Shown one piece after another: positions 1 to 8,434 of a stretch of DNA of 64,000 nt. The DNA is from DASRFA01 sp035651755 (GTDB lineage Bacteria > Desulfobacterota > Binatia > UBA12015), in assembly GCA_035651755.1 (NCBI GenBank), contig DASRFA010000014.1:105958-169957 (forward strand), given 5' to 3'. The notes under the pieces were generated by a model. It searched no databases. It was given only the letters and a program-made list of their open reading frames with translations, and was not told the origin of the DNA. Positions within the stretch are counted from its first letter, which is position 1, and each line of letters starts with the position of its first letter. The position numbers and the translations under genes are program-made.

Positions 1-52
1 AGATCTTGATCGCGTCCTTGGCGCCGTCGGTCTGCGTGGAGTTCTCGATCAT
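1..52 (-). CDS. Possible start of a protein running off the left edge
   Basis: An ATG at 52-50 opens a frame that stays open to the window edge (about 17 codons, beginning M-I-E-N-S-T-Q-T-D-G). It lies 34 bases downstream of the tRNA-Gln on the same strand, the usual position for a gene that follows a tRNA. Too little is visible to assign a family, and no convincing ribosome site is seen. Confidence 0.3.
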   Translation of the reverse strand, partial: MIENSTQTDGAKDAIKI

Positions 53-86
53 CGCCGCTTCGGCCTCGCTCGTCGTCCGGCGGATG

Positions 87-159
87 CTGGGCGGGAAGGA
101 TTCGAACCTTCGAATGCCGGATCCAAAGTCCGGTGCCTTACCAGCTTGGCGACCGCCCA
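87..159 (-). tRNA. tRNA-Gln (anticodon TTG)
   Basis: The minus strand folds into a full cloverleaf: a TGGGCGG/CCGCCCA acceptor stem, an anticodon stem closing the loop CTTTGGA with anticodon TTG (126-124), and a T-arm with GTTCGAATCC. It is 73 nt with discriminator G. The CCA tail is not encoded and must be added by the CCA enzyme. It reads CAA codons, which are rare in this GC-rich genome. Confidence 0.95.
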
Positions 160-339
160 CCCGGCACTCGGCGCCGCGCGACCTTGTACCCTTCTGCTGC
201 AGGCGCTGCCAGTCGGCGTCCGTGGCGGCTCCGAGCGCGGCGTGCCCGCGAACCGTGCGCAGGTCGGTCGCTGCCGAGCGGTACCGCTGGCGTCTGCGCA
301 GCCCTCGACTGACGCTCCGGGCGCGGTTACGGAGACCCC

Positions 340-1245
340 GTGGACGAGCCCGGAAGGCAGGCGGCTGCGCGGGTCGTCGCGGACATCGCGCGCGAGGCGG
401 GGCAGCTGATTCGGGACCGGTTCTCGAAGCCGCGGGAGATCGGGGTCAAGAGCGCGGCGATCGACCTCGTCACCGACACCGATCGGGCCGCGGACCGGCT
501 GATCGCCGAGCGGCTCGCCGCGGCGTTTCCGGAGGACGGGCTCGTGTCCGAGGAGGGAGGGGTCGTGCCTCCGGCGCGCTTTCGCGCGACCTCGGCGGGC
601 GCGAGCGCCGCCACCGGCGATCCCGCGGAGGGCGCGCTCTACTGGATCGTGGATCCACTCGACGGGACGACCAACTTCGCGCACGGCTTCCCGCAGTTCG
701 CGGTCTCGATCGCCGCGGTCGCCGGGCTCGACCCCATGCGGCCGCTCGCCGCGCCGCCGCGCGCGGACGCGGCGCCGGTCATCGGAGTCGTCTACGATCC
801 GATGCGCGACGAGCTCTACAGCGCGACGCGCCAAGGTCCCGCGACGCTGAACGGCGCGCCGATCGGCGTCACCACGGAGACGTCGCTCGACGCGTGCCTC
901 ATCGCGACCGGCTTTCCCTATGACCGCCGCGAGCGCGCCGACTTCTACCTCGCCTTCTGGCGCGCGATGATCGTGCGCTGTCGCGACGTCCGCCGCGTCG
1001 GCGCCGCCGCTCTCGACCTCGCGTGGGTCGCGTGCGGCCGCCTCGACGGCTTCTGGGAGTGGAACCTGCACGCGTGGGACATCGCGGCGGGAGCGCTGAT
1101 CGTCGAGCGGGCGGGTGGACGCGCGACCGACTTCTCGGGCGAGCCGCTCGTCGTCGACGCCCGCCAGACGCTCGCGACGAACGGCCGCGTGCACGACGAC
1201 GTGCTGAGCATCATCAGGCCGCTCGCCGGGGCGAAGCGCCCGTGA
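340..1245 (+). CDS. suhB: Inositol-1-monophosphatase family protein (SuhB/HisN-like)
   Basis: A Mg-dependent sugar-phosphate phosphatase of 301 residues, likely acting on inositol-1-phosphate or a related phosphate ester in the cytosol. Family motifs are present in order: a metal-binding acidic pair at residues 71-72 (SEEGG), DPLDGT at 105-110 and WDIAAG at 246-251, the last bearing the catalytic-site Asp. The start is GTG at 340 with GGAG upstream; no better ATG exists. Two stretches rich in Ala, Pro and Gly (about residues 81-98 and 128-145) look like insertions relative to the compact E. coli enzyme. Substrate (inositol phosphate, histidinol phosphate or PAP) cannot be told apart by motif. 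The gene is monocistronic and converges on the next gene. Confidence 0.85.
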   Translation: MDEPGRQAAARVVADIAREAGQLIRDRFSKPREIGVKSAAIDLVTDTDRAADRLIAERLAAAFPEDGLVSEEGGVVPPARFRATSAGASAATGDPAEGALYWIVDPLDGTTNFAHGFPQFAVSIAAVAGLDPMRPLAAPPRADAAPVIGVVYDPMRDELYSATRQGPATLNGAPIGVTTETSLDACLIATGFPYDRRERADFYLAFWRAMIVRCRDVRRVGAAALDLAWVACGRLDGFWEWNLHAWDIAAGALIVERAGGRATDFSGEPLVVDARQTLATNGRVHDDVLSIIRPLAGAKRP

Positions 1246-1276
1246 GCGCGCCCGCCCCGACGAACCGACGGGAGCG

Positions 1277-1996
1277 CTATCCGGTGCGCTCTGCGAAGAA
1301 CGAGTGATCGTTTCCGATGTCGAACGTGTCGCACTCGTTGGTGAACGGCACGCGCAGCGTGAACGACTGCGTTCCCTCGAGACGGTCGGGCCCGACGAAC
1401 CGGAACACGTACTTCCGGCAGTTCACGTTGTCGCGCTCGAACATCACGAAGTTGCTTCCGGAGAGGCTCGCGACGACGTCCTCGCCGCTCCCGACCCTTT
1501 CGCCGACGGCGACCTGGCCGTCGTCCTCGAGGTGATCGAAGCGATACGTCAGCACGTCGGTGCCGTCCCCCGTATCGACCGTGAAGCTCCACGTGCCGAG
1601 CAGGTCGTCGACGGTCGCTCCGCCGTCGCCCGGCCCTTCACCCGGAGGGAAGAAGAACGAGAGCGGCAGCGAGATGCCGCTCTGGATCAGCGTGTACTGC
1701 GAGGTCGGACAGGGGGCGGCCGCGCAGGCGTCGGCTCCGAAGCAGTCGAACGTGGCGTCGGTGTCGGTGGCTGACGTCCGGTTGCAATCGAGGAACGCGG
1801 GCGGCCCGCCGTCGCTGCGGAACACGTTGCCGGTCACGCGGCCGTCGGAGAGGCGGTACGTGATGGCCCAGCGCTCCGTCCCGACGTCCTTGTTGATGAG
1901 GGTGGCGTCGCGGTCGCGCGTCCATTGGACGCCGGTCGTCGCTCCGGCCAGCGCCGGGGCGACCAGGAGCGCGAACGCGGTGATCAGAGTTCGCAT
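1277..1996 (-). CDS. Secreted protein of unknown function
   Basis: A 239-residue protein with a clear Sec signal peptide (basic MRTLITA, a hydrophobic Ala/Leu core, then a cleavage-like GATT). I chose the ATG at 1996 because GGAG lies 7 bases upstream, although the frame is open to 2113. The mature part is rich in Asp, Gly, Thr and paired Cys, has short beta-strand-like segments, and carries no motif I recognise. A periplasmic or extracellular beta-rich protein is the likeliest reading. It is divergent from the next secreted gene across a 573-bp spacer. Confidence 0.6.
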   Translation of the reverse strand: MRTLITAFALLVAPALAGATTGVQWTRDRDATLINKDVGTERWAITYRLSDGRVTGNVFRSDGGPPAFLDCNRTSATDTDATFDCFGADACAAAPCPTSQYTLIQSGISLPLSFFFPPGEGPGDGGATVDDLLGTWSFTVDTGDGTDVLTYRFDHLEDDGQVAVGERVGSGEDVVASLSGSNFVMFERDNVNCRKYVFRFVGPDRLEGTQSFTLRVPFTNECDTFDIGNDHSFFAERTG

Positions 1997-2569
1997 CGGC
2001 ATTCTCCACTTCCTCGGGCCGCCGCCGACGCGGCGATCCGACCGCACGACCGGGCTGGCGGGATCCGCATGGCGCAGTCGCGACGGAGCGACCCGTTCAT
2101 CTTCATTGGGCATACGAGCACGCCGCGTGCCGCGGCCGGGCGGCCGCCGGTGACCTCGTCCTCCGAGCGAAGAGCTCCGATATCGGTCGCGATCGTGCCC
2201 GATTTGACGTGTCGGGCGGTGCCCGAGTGTGTCTGCCTTACACGGTCGTCCGGCCGCCGGGAGCCCGCCAAGGCCACGACGACTGGGTAGCGTTCGATCT
2301 TTTTTCGCCGCGCGACGTCACCGAATGAGTCGGCCGGCGTATTGGAAGCCGACGACCGAAAGAAGTTCGACGTCGGCCCGAGCGCGAGGGCTGGAGAAGG
2401 GGACGGTGGCGGGCCCAACGAGCCCCAACGCCGTAGAGGGGCAGGACAAGAGCTGGCCCGACAAGCGGGGGCAACAACCCGCTCCCCTCCTCGAGCCCTC
2501 GCGCTTCCTTCAGCAGCACCCGCGACGCGTGCCCGTCACACCGTCCTCGGCTCGCACAAGGAGAATCTC
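1997..2569. other. Divergent intergenic spacer
   Basis: The spacer separates the start codons of two divergently transcribed secreted-protein genes. I see no RNA gene, repeat or convincing small ORF; it presumably holds both promoters. A short T-run near 2300 (gatcttttttcg) is the only AT-rich spot. Confidence 0.5.
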
Positions 2570-3034
2570 ATGACTGGAATCATCCGCGGAATCGCGGTCG
2601 CGGCCGCGACGCTTGGCCTCGCCGTCGGGCTCGTCGCTTCGGCCGCTCCCGCGCGCGCCGATCTTCTTCCGAACTTCCGGTGTGCGGTCGCCAAGCGAAG
2701 AGCGGCGCTCAAGCGCCTGCGCGCCGTCGATGCCTGCTTCGCCAAGGTGGCCGGCCCGAACGCACAGCCGCCCGATCCCGCGTGCATCGCCGCCGCGAAC
2801 CACAAGCTCCAGCAGGAGGCGCTCCGGATCGAAGCGAGAGGCGGATGCCAGCCGGAGACCGGCGACGAATTCCCCATGGAACGCGTCACCGACCAGTGCG
2901 AGTCGAACCTCATCCGGCAAGTGCCGGGGACCTGCACGGAAGCCGGCCAGGAGTGCGGCGGGCCGGTGGCCGCGCCGTGCTGCACCGGTCTCCTTTGCAG
3001 AGCCGTGCTCGGGCAACCGGCCTTCTGCGGCTGA
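2570..3034 (+). CDS. Small secreted cysteine-rich protein
   Basis: A 154-residue protein starting at an ATG preceded by AAGGAG (2558-2563), an ideal ribosome site. The first 30 residues are a signal peptide with an AxA-type cleavage site near APARA. About ten Cys residues follow, concentrated in the C-terminal third in a small knot-like module (C-GG...CC...LLC pattern). It is probably exported and stabilised by disulfides. No enzymatic motif is visible and the function is unknown. Confidence 0.65.
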   Translation: MTGIIRGIAVAAATLGLAVGLVASAAPARADLLPNFRCAVAKRRAALKRLRAVDACFAKVAGPNAQPPDPACIAAANHKLQQEALRIEARGGCQPETGDEFPMERVTDQCESNLIRQVPGTCTEAGQECGGPVAAPCCTGLLCRAVLGQPAFCG

Positions 3035-3119
3035 GGAGCGGCGCTCGGCGCGTATCGACGGACCGGAAGCCACTGCGACCGCTGCCAGGCAGTCCCCGGC
3101 TCGCCCGTCTGTGGATCCG

Positions 3120-3263
3120 CTACGCGCGCGTCAAACTCTTACGGAAGCCCGTACGGGGCTGCGCCTCGAGCACACGGAGGCCGGCAAGACGCGGCTGGTG
3201 CCGCTGAACGACGCTGCCGTGACGGCTCTGCGAGCTCTACCCCCTCCGCTCGATGGCTGCCGG
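3120..3263 (+). pseudogene. Relic of a tyrosine recombinase (phage-type integrase)
   Basis: A frame of about 48 codons encodes a stretch ending in EAGKTRLVPLNDAAVTAL, followed by RALP. This matches the beta-hairpin segment of tyrosine recombinases (the T.TGK.R.VPL motif just after the first catalytic Arg). The catalytic R, HxxR and Y residues are all absent and there is no plausible start. It ends about 60 bases from the 3' end of tRNA-Arg, where integrases of tRNA-targeted elements normally sit. It is a decayed remnant. Confidence 0.6.
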
Positions 3264-3325
3264 AATGGCACCTGTTTGGCGCCGGCCTTCGGTCGCCGAG
3301 CACATTCCTAGGAAGATCGCCCGAG

Positions 3326-3397
3326 TGCGCCCGCCCAGAATCGAACTGGGACTTAGGGTTCCGGAGACCCTCGTGATATCCGTTTCACCACGGGCGC
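3326..3397 (-). tRNA. tRNA-Arg (anticodon CCG)
   Basis: A 72-nt cloverleaf on the minus strand: GCGCCCG acceptor stem pairing with CGGGCGC, anticodon loop CTCCGGA with anticodon CCG (3364-3362), T-loop TTCGATT. CCA is not encoded. It decodes CGG, a common Arg codon here. The integrase relic beside its 3' end marks it as a former attachment site. Confidence 0.95.
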
Positions 3398-3647
3398 GCG
3401 GCGGAGAAACGCTCGTAGTATAGGCGGCGCGCGCGCGCCACCCGCGTCCCGCTGACCGGCGGCAACAGAGCGTGTCGACGGACCGGCCTCGGCGCGCGAC
3501 TTCGGTCTCGCACATTTCACGCGGTCATGCAGTTCTTTCCATGCTCGCCCCGCGTCGCGTCGCGCCAGGTTCGCGTCGGCTCAGGGCGCACCGTCCGCGG
3601 TAGGGGGCATGGCGCTTGCTGCGCTTGCCGGGACGGGAGGATCGATC
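3398..3647. other. Spacer without a recognised gene
   Basis: Apart from the ribosome site at its right end (GGGAGG near 3635-3640) I see no feature here. It includes the upstream flank of tRNA-Arg. Confidence 0.4.
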
Positions 3648-3722
3648 ATGTATTACGGATATGGAATCGGCGGAATCGTCCTGCTGATTCTGCTCATTCT
3701 CATCCTGACCGGGCGGCTCTGA
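3648..3722 (+). CDS. 24-residue hydrophobic membrane peptide
   Basis: An ATG preceded by GGGAGG at about 7 bases opens 24 codons ending in TGA. The peptide starts MYYGYGIGG, continues with one unbroken run of Val/Leu/Ile, and ends TGRL, so it is a single transmembrane helix with a short charged tail. The strong ribosome site and clean composition make it more than a chance ORF. It resembles the tiny Gly/Tyr-start membrane peptides common in proteobacteria. Function unknown; it converges on the Hsp20 pair. Confidence 0.6.
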   Translation: MYYGYGIGGIVLLILLILILTGRL

Positions 3723-3855
3723 ACCGCGTGCGGGACGAAGGACGCGATGGAGATGCCGCGCGGCCGGCGGCGAAAGCCGCCGGTCGCGCGCATGCCCTCC
3801 GGTGCGCATCGCGCGCGTCGCACGCACCCGGCCCGCGCCGACGCGCGTCTTCGAA

Positions 3856-4257
3856 TCAGCCCGTCACCTGAATCCGGCGCGGCCTCGCCTTCTCGCCCTT
3901 CGGCAGGACGATCTCGAGCACGCCGTTCGACATGCGGGCGCTGATCGCGTCGCGATCGAAGCGCCCCGAGTCGGCGAGCGTGAAGCGGCGGACGAAGCGG
4001 CCCACGTTGTACTCGGTATACTGGGGGGTCAGCCCCTCGTACTCGGCCGCGTCGACCTCGCCCGCCAGCGTCAGCTGGTCGTCGTCGAGCTCGACGGTCA
4101 CCCGCGACTGGTCGACGCCCGGCATCTCGGCCCACAGGTGAAGGGCCGCATCGTCCTCCGCGATGTCGACGTCGGGGATGAACGTCCGGACCGGACGGGT
4201 CTGGTTCGGCTCCTTGAGCTCCTGCTTGTCCTTCGCTGCGAGCTCCTGAGCGGTCAT
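3856..4257 (-). CDS. Small heat-shock protein, Hsp20/alpha-crystallin family (second of pair)
   Basis: A 133-residue ATP-independent holdase. The alpha-crystallin domain covers about residues 28-130 and ends in the family's SNGVLEIVLPK signature followed by the K-A-R-P-R-R-I tail. The N-terminal arm is short and charged (rich in Lys, Glu and Gln), unlike the hydrophobic arm of its neighbour. The two paralogues lie head to tail, 46 bases apart, and are probably co-transcribed. Such pairs often form mixed oligomers with divided roles. Confidence 0.9.
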   Translation of the reverse strand: MTAQELAAKDKQELKEPNQTRPVRTFIPDVDIAEDDAALHLWAEMPGVDQSRVTVELDDDQLTLAGEVDAAEYEGLTPQYTEYNVGRFVRRFTLADSGRFDRDAISARMSNGVLEIVLPKGEKARPRRIQVTG

Positions 4258-4303
4258 CGTCTTCCCTCCGTTGCAGGTCGCGTCGCTGTCGGCGCGCCTG
4301 GGT

Positions 4304-4750
4304 TCAGCTCGCCTTGATCGAGATCCGCCGCGGGCGCGCGATCGCGCGCTTCGCGACCCGAATGGTGAGCACCCCGTTCCGGAACTCCGCCGTCGCGTTC
4401 TCGGGATCCAGGTCCTCGGGAAGCTGGATCGCGCGCGCGAAGCGACCGGCGCGGCGCTCCCGGCGGTGGAAGCTGCCCTTCGTCTCCGGCAGCGAGCGCT
4501 CGCCGCTGAGCGTGAGGCGTCGGGGCTCGAGCTGGATGTCGATCTTGTCCGGGTCGACGCCCGGGACCTCCGCCTTGATCACGAGCTCGCCTTCCTTGTC
4601 CGCGAACACGTTCAGCGGCGGGAAGACGGGCGCGCCCGACGGGCCGAGGTCGAAGCCCGCGAGCGGATTGCGGAACAGCCTGTCGAGGTCGCCCTGCAGA
4701 GCCATCAGGCTCTCGAGCGGATCGAGGCCGCGAAACGACACGAGTGCCAT
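4304..4750 (-). CDS. Small heat-shock protein, Hsp20/alpha-crystallin family (first of pair)
   Basis: A 148-residue Hsp20 with the classical hydrophobic N-terminal arm (LDPLESLMALQGDLDRLFRN), an alpha-crystallin domain from about residue 45, the FRNGVLTIRVAK signature and a C-terminal I-S-I anchor-like motif. The ATG at 4750 has GGGAGG upstream. It is the promoter-proximal gene of the two-gene heat-shock unit. I see no CIRCE element or clear sigma-32 site upstream. Confidence 0.92.
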   Translation of the reverse strand: MALVSFRGLDPLESLMALQGDLDRLFRNPLAGFDLGPSGAPVFPPLNVFADKEGELVIKAEVPGVDPDKIDIQLEPRRLTLSGERSLPETKGSFHRRERRAGRFARAIQLPEDLDPENATAEFRNGVLTIRVAKRAIARPRRISIKAS

Positions 4751-4898
4751 GGAACCCTCCCTGCGCGCTTCGCAAGCGCGATCGTGGATCGGCGAAACTG
4801 CCTTCGCGTCGGCGCCGGGAAGATGGGTTCGCCCGCACCGTTGTCAAGGGTGCGCGCTGCTGGAGGGCCCGGAGACCCTTTGCTACCGCCGCTGACCG

Positions 4899-5708
4899 AT
4901 GGCGGCCACGGAGCCCGATGCCCCGCACATCGCCCTCGACGGCGTCCGGATGGCGTTCGACGACAGGCCGGTATTCGACGGGCTGTCGTGCGCGTTTCCA
5001 CGCGGTCGGATCTCGGTGATCCTGGGCGGAAGCGGGTGCGGGAAGACGACCGTGCTTCGCCTCGTCGCGGGCCTCGTCCGCCCGCTTGCGGGCCGCATCC
5101 TGGTCGACGGCGAGGACGTCGCGCAGCTCGACGAGCGGGAGCTCGTGCGCGTGCGGTCGTCGATCGGCATGCTGTTCCAGGGCGGCGCTCTGCTCGACTC
5201 GCTGACGGTCTTCGACAACCTCGCGTTTCCGGTGCGCGAGCGCACCGACCTGCCCGAGCCGGAGATCGCGCGTACGGTCGCGAGCCGCCTCCAGGCCGTC
5301 GGGCTTCACGGCGTGGACGACCTCCTGCCCGGCCAGCTTTCCGGCGGGATGCTCCGGCGTGCCGCGCTCGCACGCGCGATCGTCCTGAGCCCGAAGATCC
5401 TCCTCTGCGACGAGCCGTTCTCCGGGCTCGATCCGATCTCCGTCAAGCGCATCGAGCTTCTCCTCGCGCGCTTGAACCGCCGTCTCGGCATCACGATCGT
5501 CGTCGTGTCGCACCACATCGCCTCGACGGTCCGCCTCGCCGACCGCGTGCTCCTCCTGCTGCCCGATGGCGCCGTGAGCGGCGCGCCCGAGGAGCTGAAG
5601 GCGAGCCCCGACCGCGACATCGCGGGCTTCTTCGACGAGGACCTGGACGAGTCGCTGGAGCCCGAGCCCGTCGGCGGCGCGACCTCGAGCGTCGAGGGAC
5701 GGCCGTGA
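4899..5708 (+). CDS. mlaF: ABC transporter ATPase MlaF (phospholipid traffic)
   Basis: The 269-residue cytoplasmic ATPase of the Mla system, which drives phospholipid movement between inner and outer membranes. All catalytic motifs are intact: Walker A GGSGCGKT (43-50), Q-loop Q94, signature LSGGM (147-151), Walker B ending in DE (171-172) and switch His (SHH, about 205). The LSGGM form with FQGGALLDSLTV after the Q-loop is characteristic of MlaF. Its TGA overlaps the GTG of mlaE by 4 bases, so the operon is translationally coupled. Confidence 0.95.
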   Translation: MAATEPDAPHIALDGVRMAFDDRPVFDGLSCAFPRGRISVILGGSGCGKTTVLRLVAGLVRPLAGRILVDGEDVAQLDERELVRVRSSIGMLFQGGALLDSLTVFDNLAFPVRERTDLPEPEIARTVASRLQAVGLHGVDDLLPGQLSGGMLRRAALARAIVLSPKILLCDEPFSGLDPISVKRIELLLARLNRRLGITIVVVSHHIASTVRLADRVLLLLPDGAVSGAPEELKASPDRDIAGFFDEDLDESLEPEPVGGATSSVEGRP

Positions 5709-6496
5709 GCGGCGTCGCCGGCGCCGTCCGTGAGCTCGGCTACCGCTCGCTGGTCGTCGTCGCACAGCTCGGGAGCCTGCTCGTGTTCGCCGGAGCGATC
5801 GTGCGCGCGTTCGCCGCGCCGCCGTACCGCCTGCGGCGATGGGCGGAGGAGATCTTCAATCTGGGCGTGCTGTCGCTCGTCATCATCTGCGTGTCGGGGC
5901 TCGCGGTCGGCATGGTGCTCGGGCTCCAGGGCTACAACACGCTGGTCCGCTTCGGCGCCGAGAGCTCGCTCGGCGCGGTCGTCGGCCTGAGCCTCATCCG
6001 TGAGCTGGGACCGGTGCTGAGCGCCCTCCTCGTGACCGGCCGCGCCGGCTCGGCGACCGCCGCCGAGATCGCGAGCATGGTGACGACCGAGCAGATCGAC
6101 GGCCTCCGCATGATGTCGGTCGATCCCATCGAGATCGTCGTCATGCCGAAGGCGAGCGCGATGCTCTTCGTGATGCCGGTGCTGTCGACGCTCTTCATCC
6201 TGTTCGGGATCGGAGGCGCCTACGTCATCGGGGTGCACCTCATGGGGCTCGACGCCGGGATCTTCCTCTCCAGCCTGACTTCGGCCGTTCGCTTCAGCGA
6301 CGACGTCGTCGGAAGCTTGGTCAAGGGATTGATCTTCGGGGCGCTGATCGGGCTGATCGCGACGTTCCGCGGGTACCACGCGCGGCCGACGTCGGCCGGC
6401 GTCAGCTCGGCGACCACGTCGACGGTCGTGATCACGTCGGTCGCGATCCTGATCACGGACTACTTCGTCACGGCCTTGTGGGGGTTCCAGATTTGA
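5705..6496 (+). CDS. mlaE: ABC transporter permease MlaE
   Basis: A 263-residue MlaE/YrbE-family permease. The GTG at 5705 overlaps the mlaF stop. It has an amphipathic N-terminal segment, then about five membrane helices, including the conserved LIRELGPVLSALLVTGRAGS block and the ITSVAILITDYF end typical of the family. It forms the membrane core with MlaF and hands lipid to the hexameric MlaD ring. Confidence 0.95.
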   Translation: MSGVAGAVRELGYRSLVVVAQLGSLLVFAGAIVRAFAAPPYRLRRWAEEIFNLGVLSLVIICVSGLAVGMVLGLQGYNTLVRFGAESSLGAVVGLSLIRELGPVLSALLVTGRAGSATAAEIASMVTTEQIDGLRMMSVDPIEIVVMPKASAMLFVMPVLSTLFILFGIGGAYVIGVHLMGLDAGIFLSSLTSAVRFSDDVVGSLVKGLIFGALIGLIATFRGYHARPTSAGVSSATTSTVVITSVAILITDYFVTALWGFQI

Positions 6497-6957
6497 TGAC
6501 CCGGTCTCCGACGCGCGACCTGATCGCAGGCCTCTTCGTCCTGGTCGGGATCGCCGCGGTCGCGTTCCTGTCGGTGCGCGTCGCGGCCGACCCCATCCTG
6601 ACGTCGCGCGCGATGCGGGTGTACGCGTCGTTCGACGAGACCGGCGGACTGAAGGTGCGCGCGCCGGTCCAGATCTCCGGGGTCCGCGTCGGCCAGGTCG
6701 CCGGCATCGGCCTCGGTAAGGACATGCGGGCGCGCGTCGCGCTCGACGTCGACCCGGCGCTCCACCTGCCTACCGACACCAGCGCTTCGATCGTCACGGC
6801 CGGCCTGCTCGGCGATCGTTACATCTCGCTTCAGCTCGGCGGCGAGGGCGATATCCTGAAGGACGGCGACGAGATCACGTTCACGGAGTCGGCGGTCGTG
6901 CTCGAGCGCCTGCTCGGAAAGCTCGTGCACAACGCGGACGTGGGGCAATCGCAATGA
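6496..6957 (+). CDS. mlaD: MCE-domain lipid-binding protein MlaD
   Basis: A 153-residue inner-membrane-anchored periplasmic protein. Its ATG at 6496 shares one base with the mlaE stop (TGATG). An N-terminal membrane helix (about residues 9-30) is followed by one MCE domain with GGLKVRAPVQISGVRVG and the TAGLLGDRYISLQ segment, as in MlaD. The C-terminus is short, so the central hydrophobic pore loop is compact. It overlaps mlaA by 4 bases. Confidence 0.93.
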   Translation: MTRSPTRDLIAGLFVLVGIAAVAFLSVRVAADPILTSRAMRVYASFDETGGLKVRAPVQISGVRVGQVAGIGLGKDMRARVALDVDPALHLPTDTSASIVTAGLLGDRYISLQLGGEGDILKDGDEITFTESAVVLERLLGKLVHNADVGQSQ

Positions 6958-7778
6958 AGACGCCCGGCACGCGCCGCTTCGCGGCGATGATCCTGCCGAT
7001 GCTCGCGGCGCTCGCGATCGCCGCCCCGGCTCGCGCCCAGTCGCTTCCGACCGGGATCCCGCCGCCGGCCGCCGCGGGCGCGGCGCCGTCCGAGCCCGGC
7101 TCCCCGGCCGACGTCGACCCCTGGGAGCCCTTCAACCGAGCGATTTTCGAGTTCAACGACGGGCTCGATCATTACGTCCTGCGCCCGGTCGCGGAGGGTT
7201 GGGACACGGTGCTGCCCGATCCCGTCGAGCGCTCGCTCGACAACTTCTTCGACAACCTCCGGTTCCCGATCCGCTTCGTGAACAACATCCTGCAGGCGAA
7301 GGTCGATCCCGCGGCGATCACGCTCTGCCGCTTCCTCGTGAACTCGACGTTCGGGGTCGCCGGGTTCCTCGACGTCGCGTCGCACCTGGACCTTCCCGCG
7401 CAGACCGGCGACTTCGGACAGACGCTCGGCGTGTGGGGCATCCCGGGCGGCCCATACCTCGTCCTGCCGGTGCTCGGGCCGTCGAACCCGCGCGACACGG
7501 TCGGTATCGCCGCCGACAGCTACATCAACATCGGCGGGTTCTTCATCGACTGGTACTACCTGCTCGGAGCGCGCGTCGTCGAGACCGTGAACACGCGCGC
7601 GCTTCTGCTGGAGGACGTCGACCGCGCGCGCGAGGCGTCGCTCGACTTCTACGTCGCGGTGCGAAGCGCCTACCTGGCGCGCCGCCGCGCCCTCATCGAA
7701 GGACGGGCGGAGCCGACGCCCGAGGAGGAGAAGGAGTTGTACTTCCCGGATTATTCGGAACAATCGGTGCTGCCGTGA
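6954..7778 (+). CDS. mlaA: Outer-membrane lipid-asymmetry protein MlaA (VacJ family)
   Basis: A 274-residue VacJ-type protein, the outer-membrane partner that removes misplaced phospholipids. Family hallmarks are DPWEPFNRAIFEFND (about 55-69), RFVNNILQ, the Gly-rich GVWGIPGGPYLVLPVLGPS block and RDTVG. Unlike E. coli MlaA, the signal peptide ends in APARAQS with no lipobox Cys, so it is probably released by signal peptidase I and not lipidated. Here it is encoded inside the transporter operon. The C-terminus carries a Glu-rich tail. Confidence 0.93.
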   Translation: MKTPGTRRFAAMILPMLAALAIAAPARAQSLPTGIPPPAAAGAAPSEPGSPADVDPWEPFNRAIFEFNDGLDHYVLRPVAEGWDTVLPDPVERSLDNFFDNLRFPIRFVNNILQAKVDPAAITLCRFLVNSTFGVAGFLDVASHLDLPAQTGDFGQTLGVWGIPGGPYLVLPVLGPSNPRDTVGIAADSYINIGGFFIDWYYLLGARVVETVNTRALLLEDVDRAREASLDFYVAVRSAYLARRRALIEGRAEPTPEEEKELYFPDYSEQSVLP

Positions 7779-8434
7779 AGAGATTCTGTCGTTTCCCCTC
7801 CGCCCTCCCGGCCGCGCTCGCGCTCATCGCGGTGGTCGCGCTCGGGGATCGTGTCGCGCAGGCTTCGCAGGGACCCCGCGACGTCGTCTCCGAGACCGTC
7901 CAGCAGGTGCTCGACGTCCTCAAGGCGAAGTCGCTCGACAGCGACGCGAAGCGCCATCGCATCGAGGACATCGCCTACGCGCGCTTCGACTTCCCGACGA
8001 TCTCGCGCCTCGTCCTCGCGCGCAACTGGAGCCGGCTCTCCCCCGAGCAGCAGGCCCGCTTCATCGATGAGTTCAAGCGCCACCTCTCGGTGACCTACGG
8101 CCGTAACATCGACAACTACCACAACGAGAAGGTCGAGGTGCTCTCGGATCGCGAGGAAGCGCGCGGCGACTGGTCCGTCAAATCGAAGATCCTGCGCGGC
8201 GGCCCCAACGAGGACATCCAGGTCGACTACCGCCTGCGGAAGGCGGGCGACGAGTGGAAGGTCATCGACGTGACGATCGAGGGCGTGAGCCTGGTCGCGA
8301 ACTTCCGCGCGCAGTTCCAGGAGATCGTCGCCAACGGCGGCCCGGATCACCTGCTGACCCTTCTCGCCCAGAAGAACGCCGCCGGCGAGAGCATCCTGCC
8401 GCCCGGCAAAGGCGTCCCGGGAGGAGGCGTCTAG
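7775..8434 (+). CDS. mlaC: Periplasmic phospholipid-binding protein MlaC
   Basis: A 219-residue shuttle that carries phospholipid between MlaA and MlaFED. The GTG at 7775 overlaps the mlaA stop by 4 bases. A signal peptide with AxA-like cleavage (VAQAS) leads into the tol_Ttg2-type fold: FDFPTISRLVLARNW, EQQARFIDEFKRHLSVTYGRNI and WKVIDVTIEGVSLVANFRAQF are recognisable. It is the last gene of the mlaFEDAC unit. Confidence 0.94.
   Translation: MKRFCRFPSALPAALALIAVVALGDRVAQASQGPRDVVSETVQQVLDVLKAKSLDSDAKRHRIEDIAYARFDFPTISRLVLARNWSRLSPEQQARFIDEFKRHLSVTYGRNIDNYHNEKVEVLSDREEARGDWSVKSKILRGGPNEDIQVDYRLRKAGDEWKVIDVTIEGVSLVANFRAQFQEIVANGGPDHLLTLLAQKNAAGESILPPGKGVPGGGV

Noticed and set aside
6..923. 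Long plus-strand frame across tRNA-Gln and into suhB
   Set aside because: Arg-rich shadow of the suhB gene in another frame; it runs through the tRNA and has no ribosome site.
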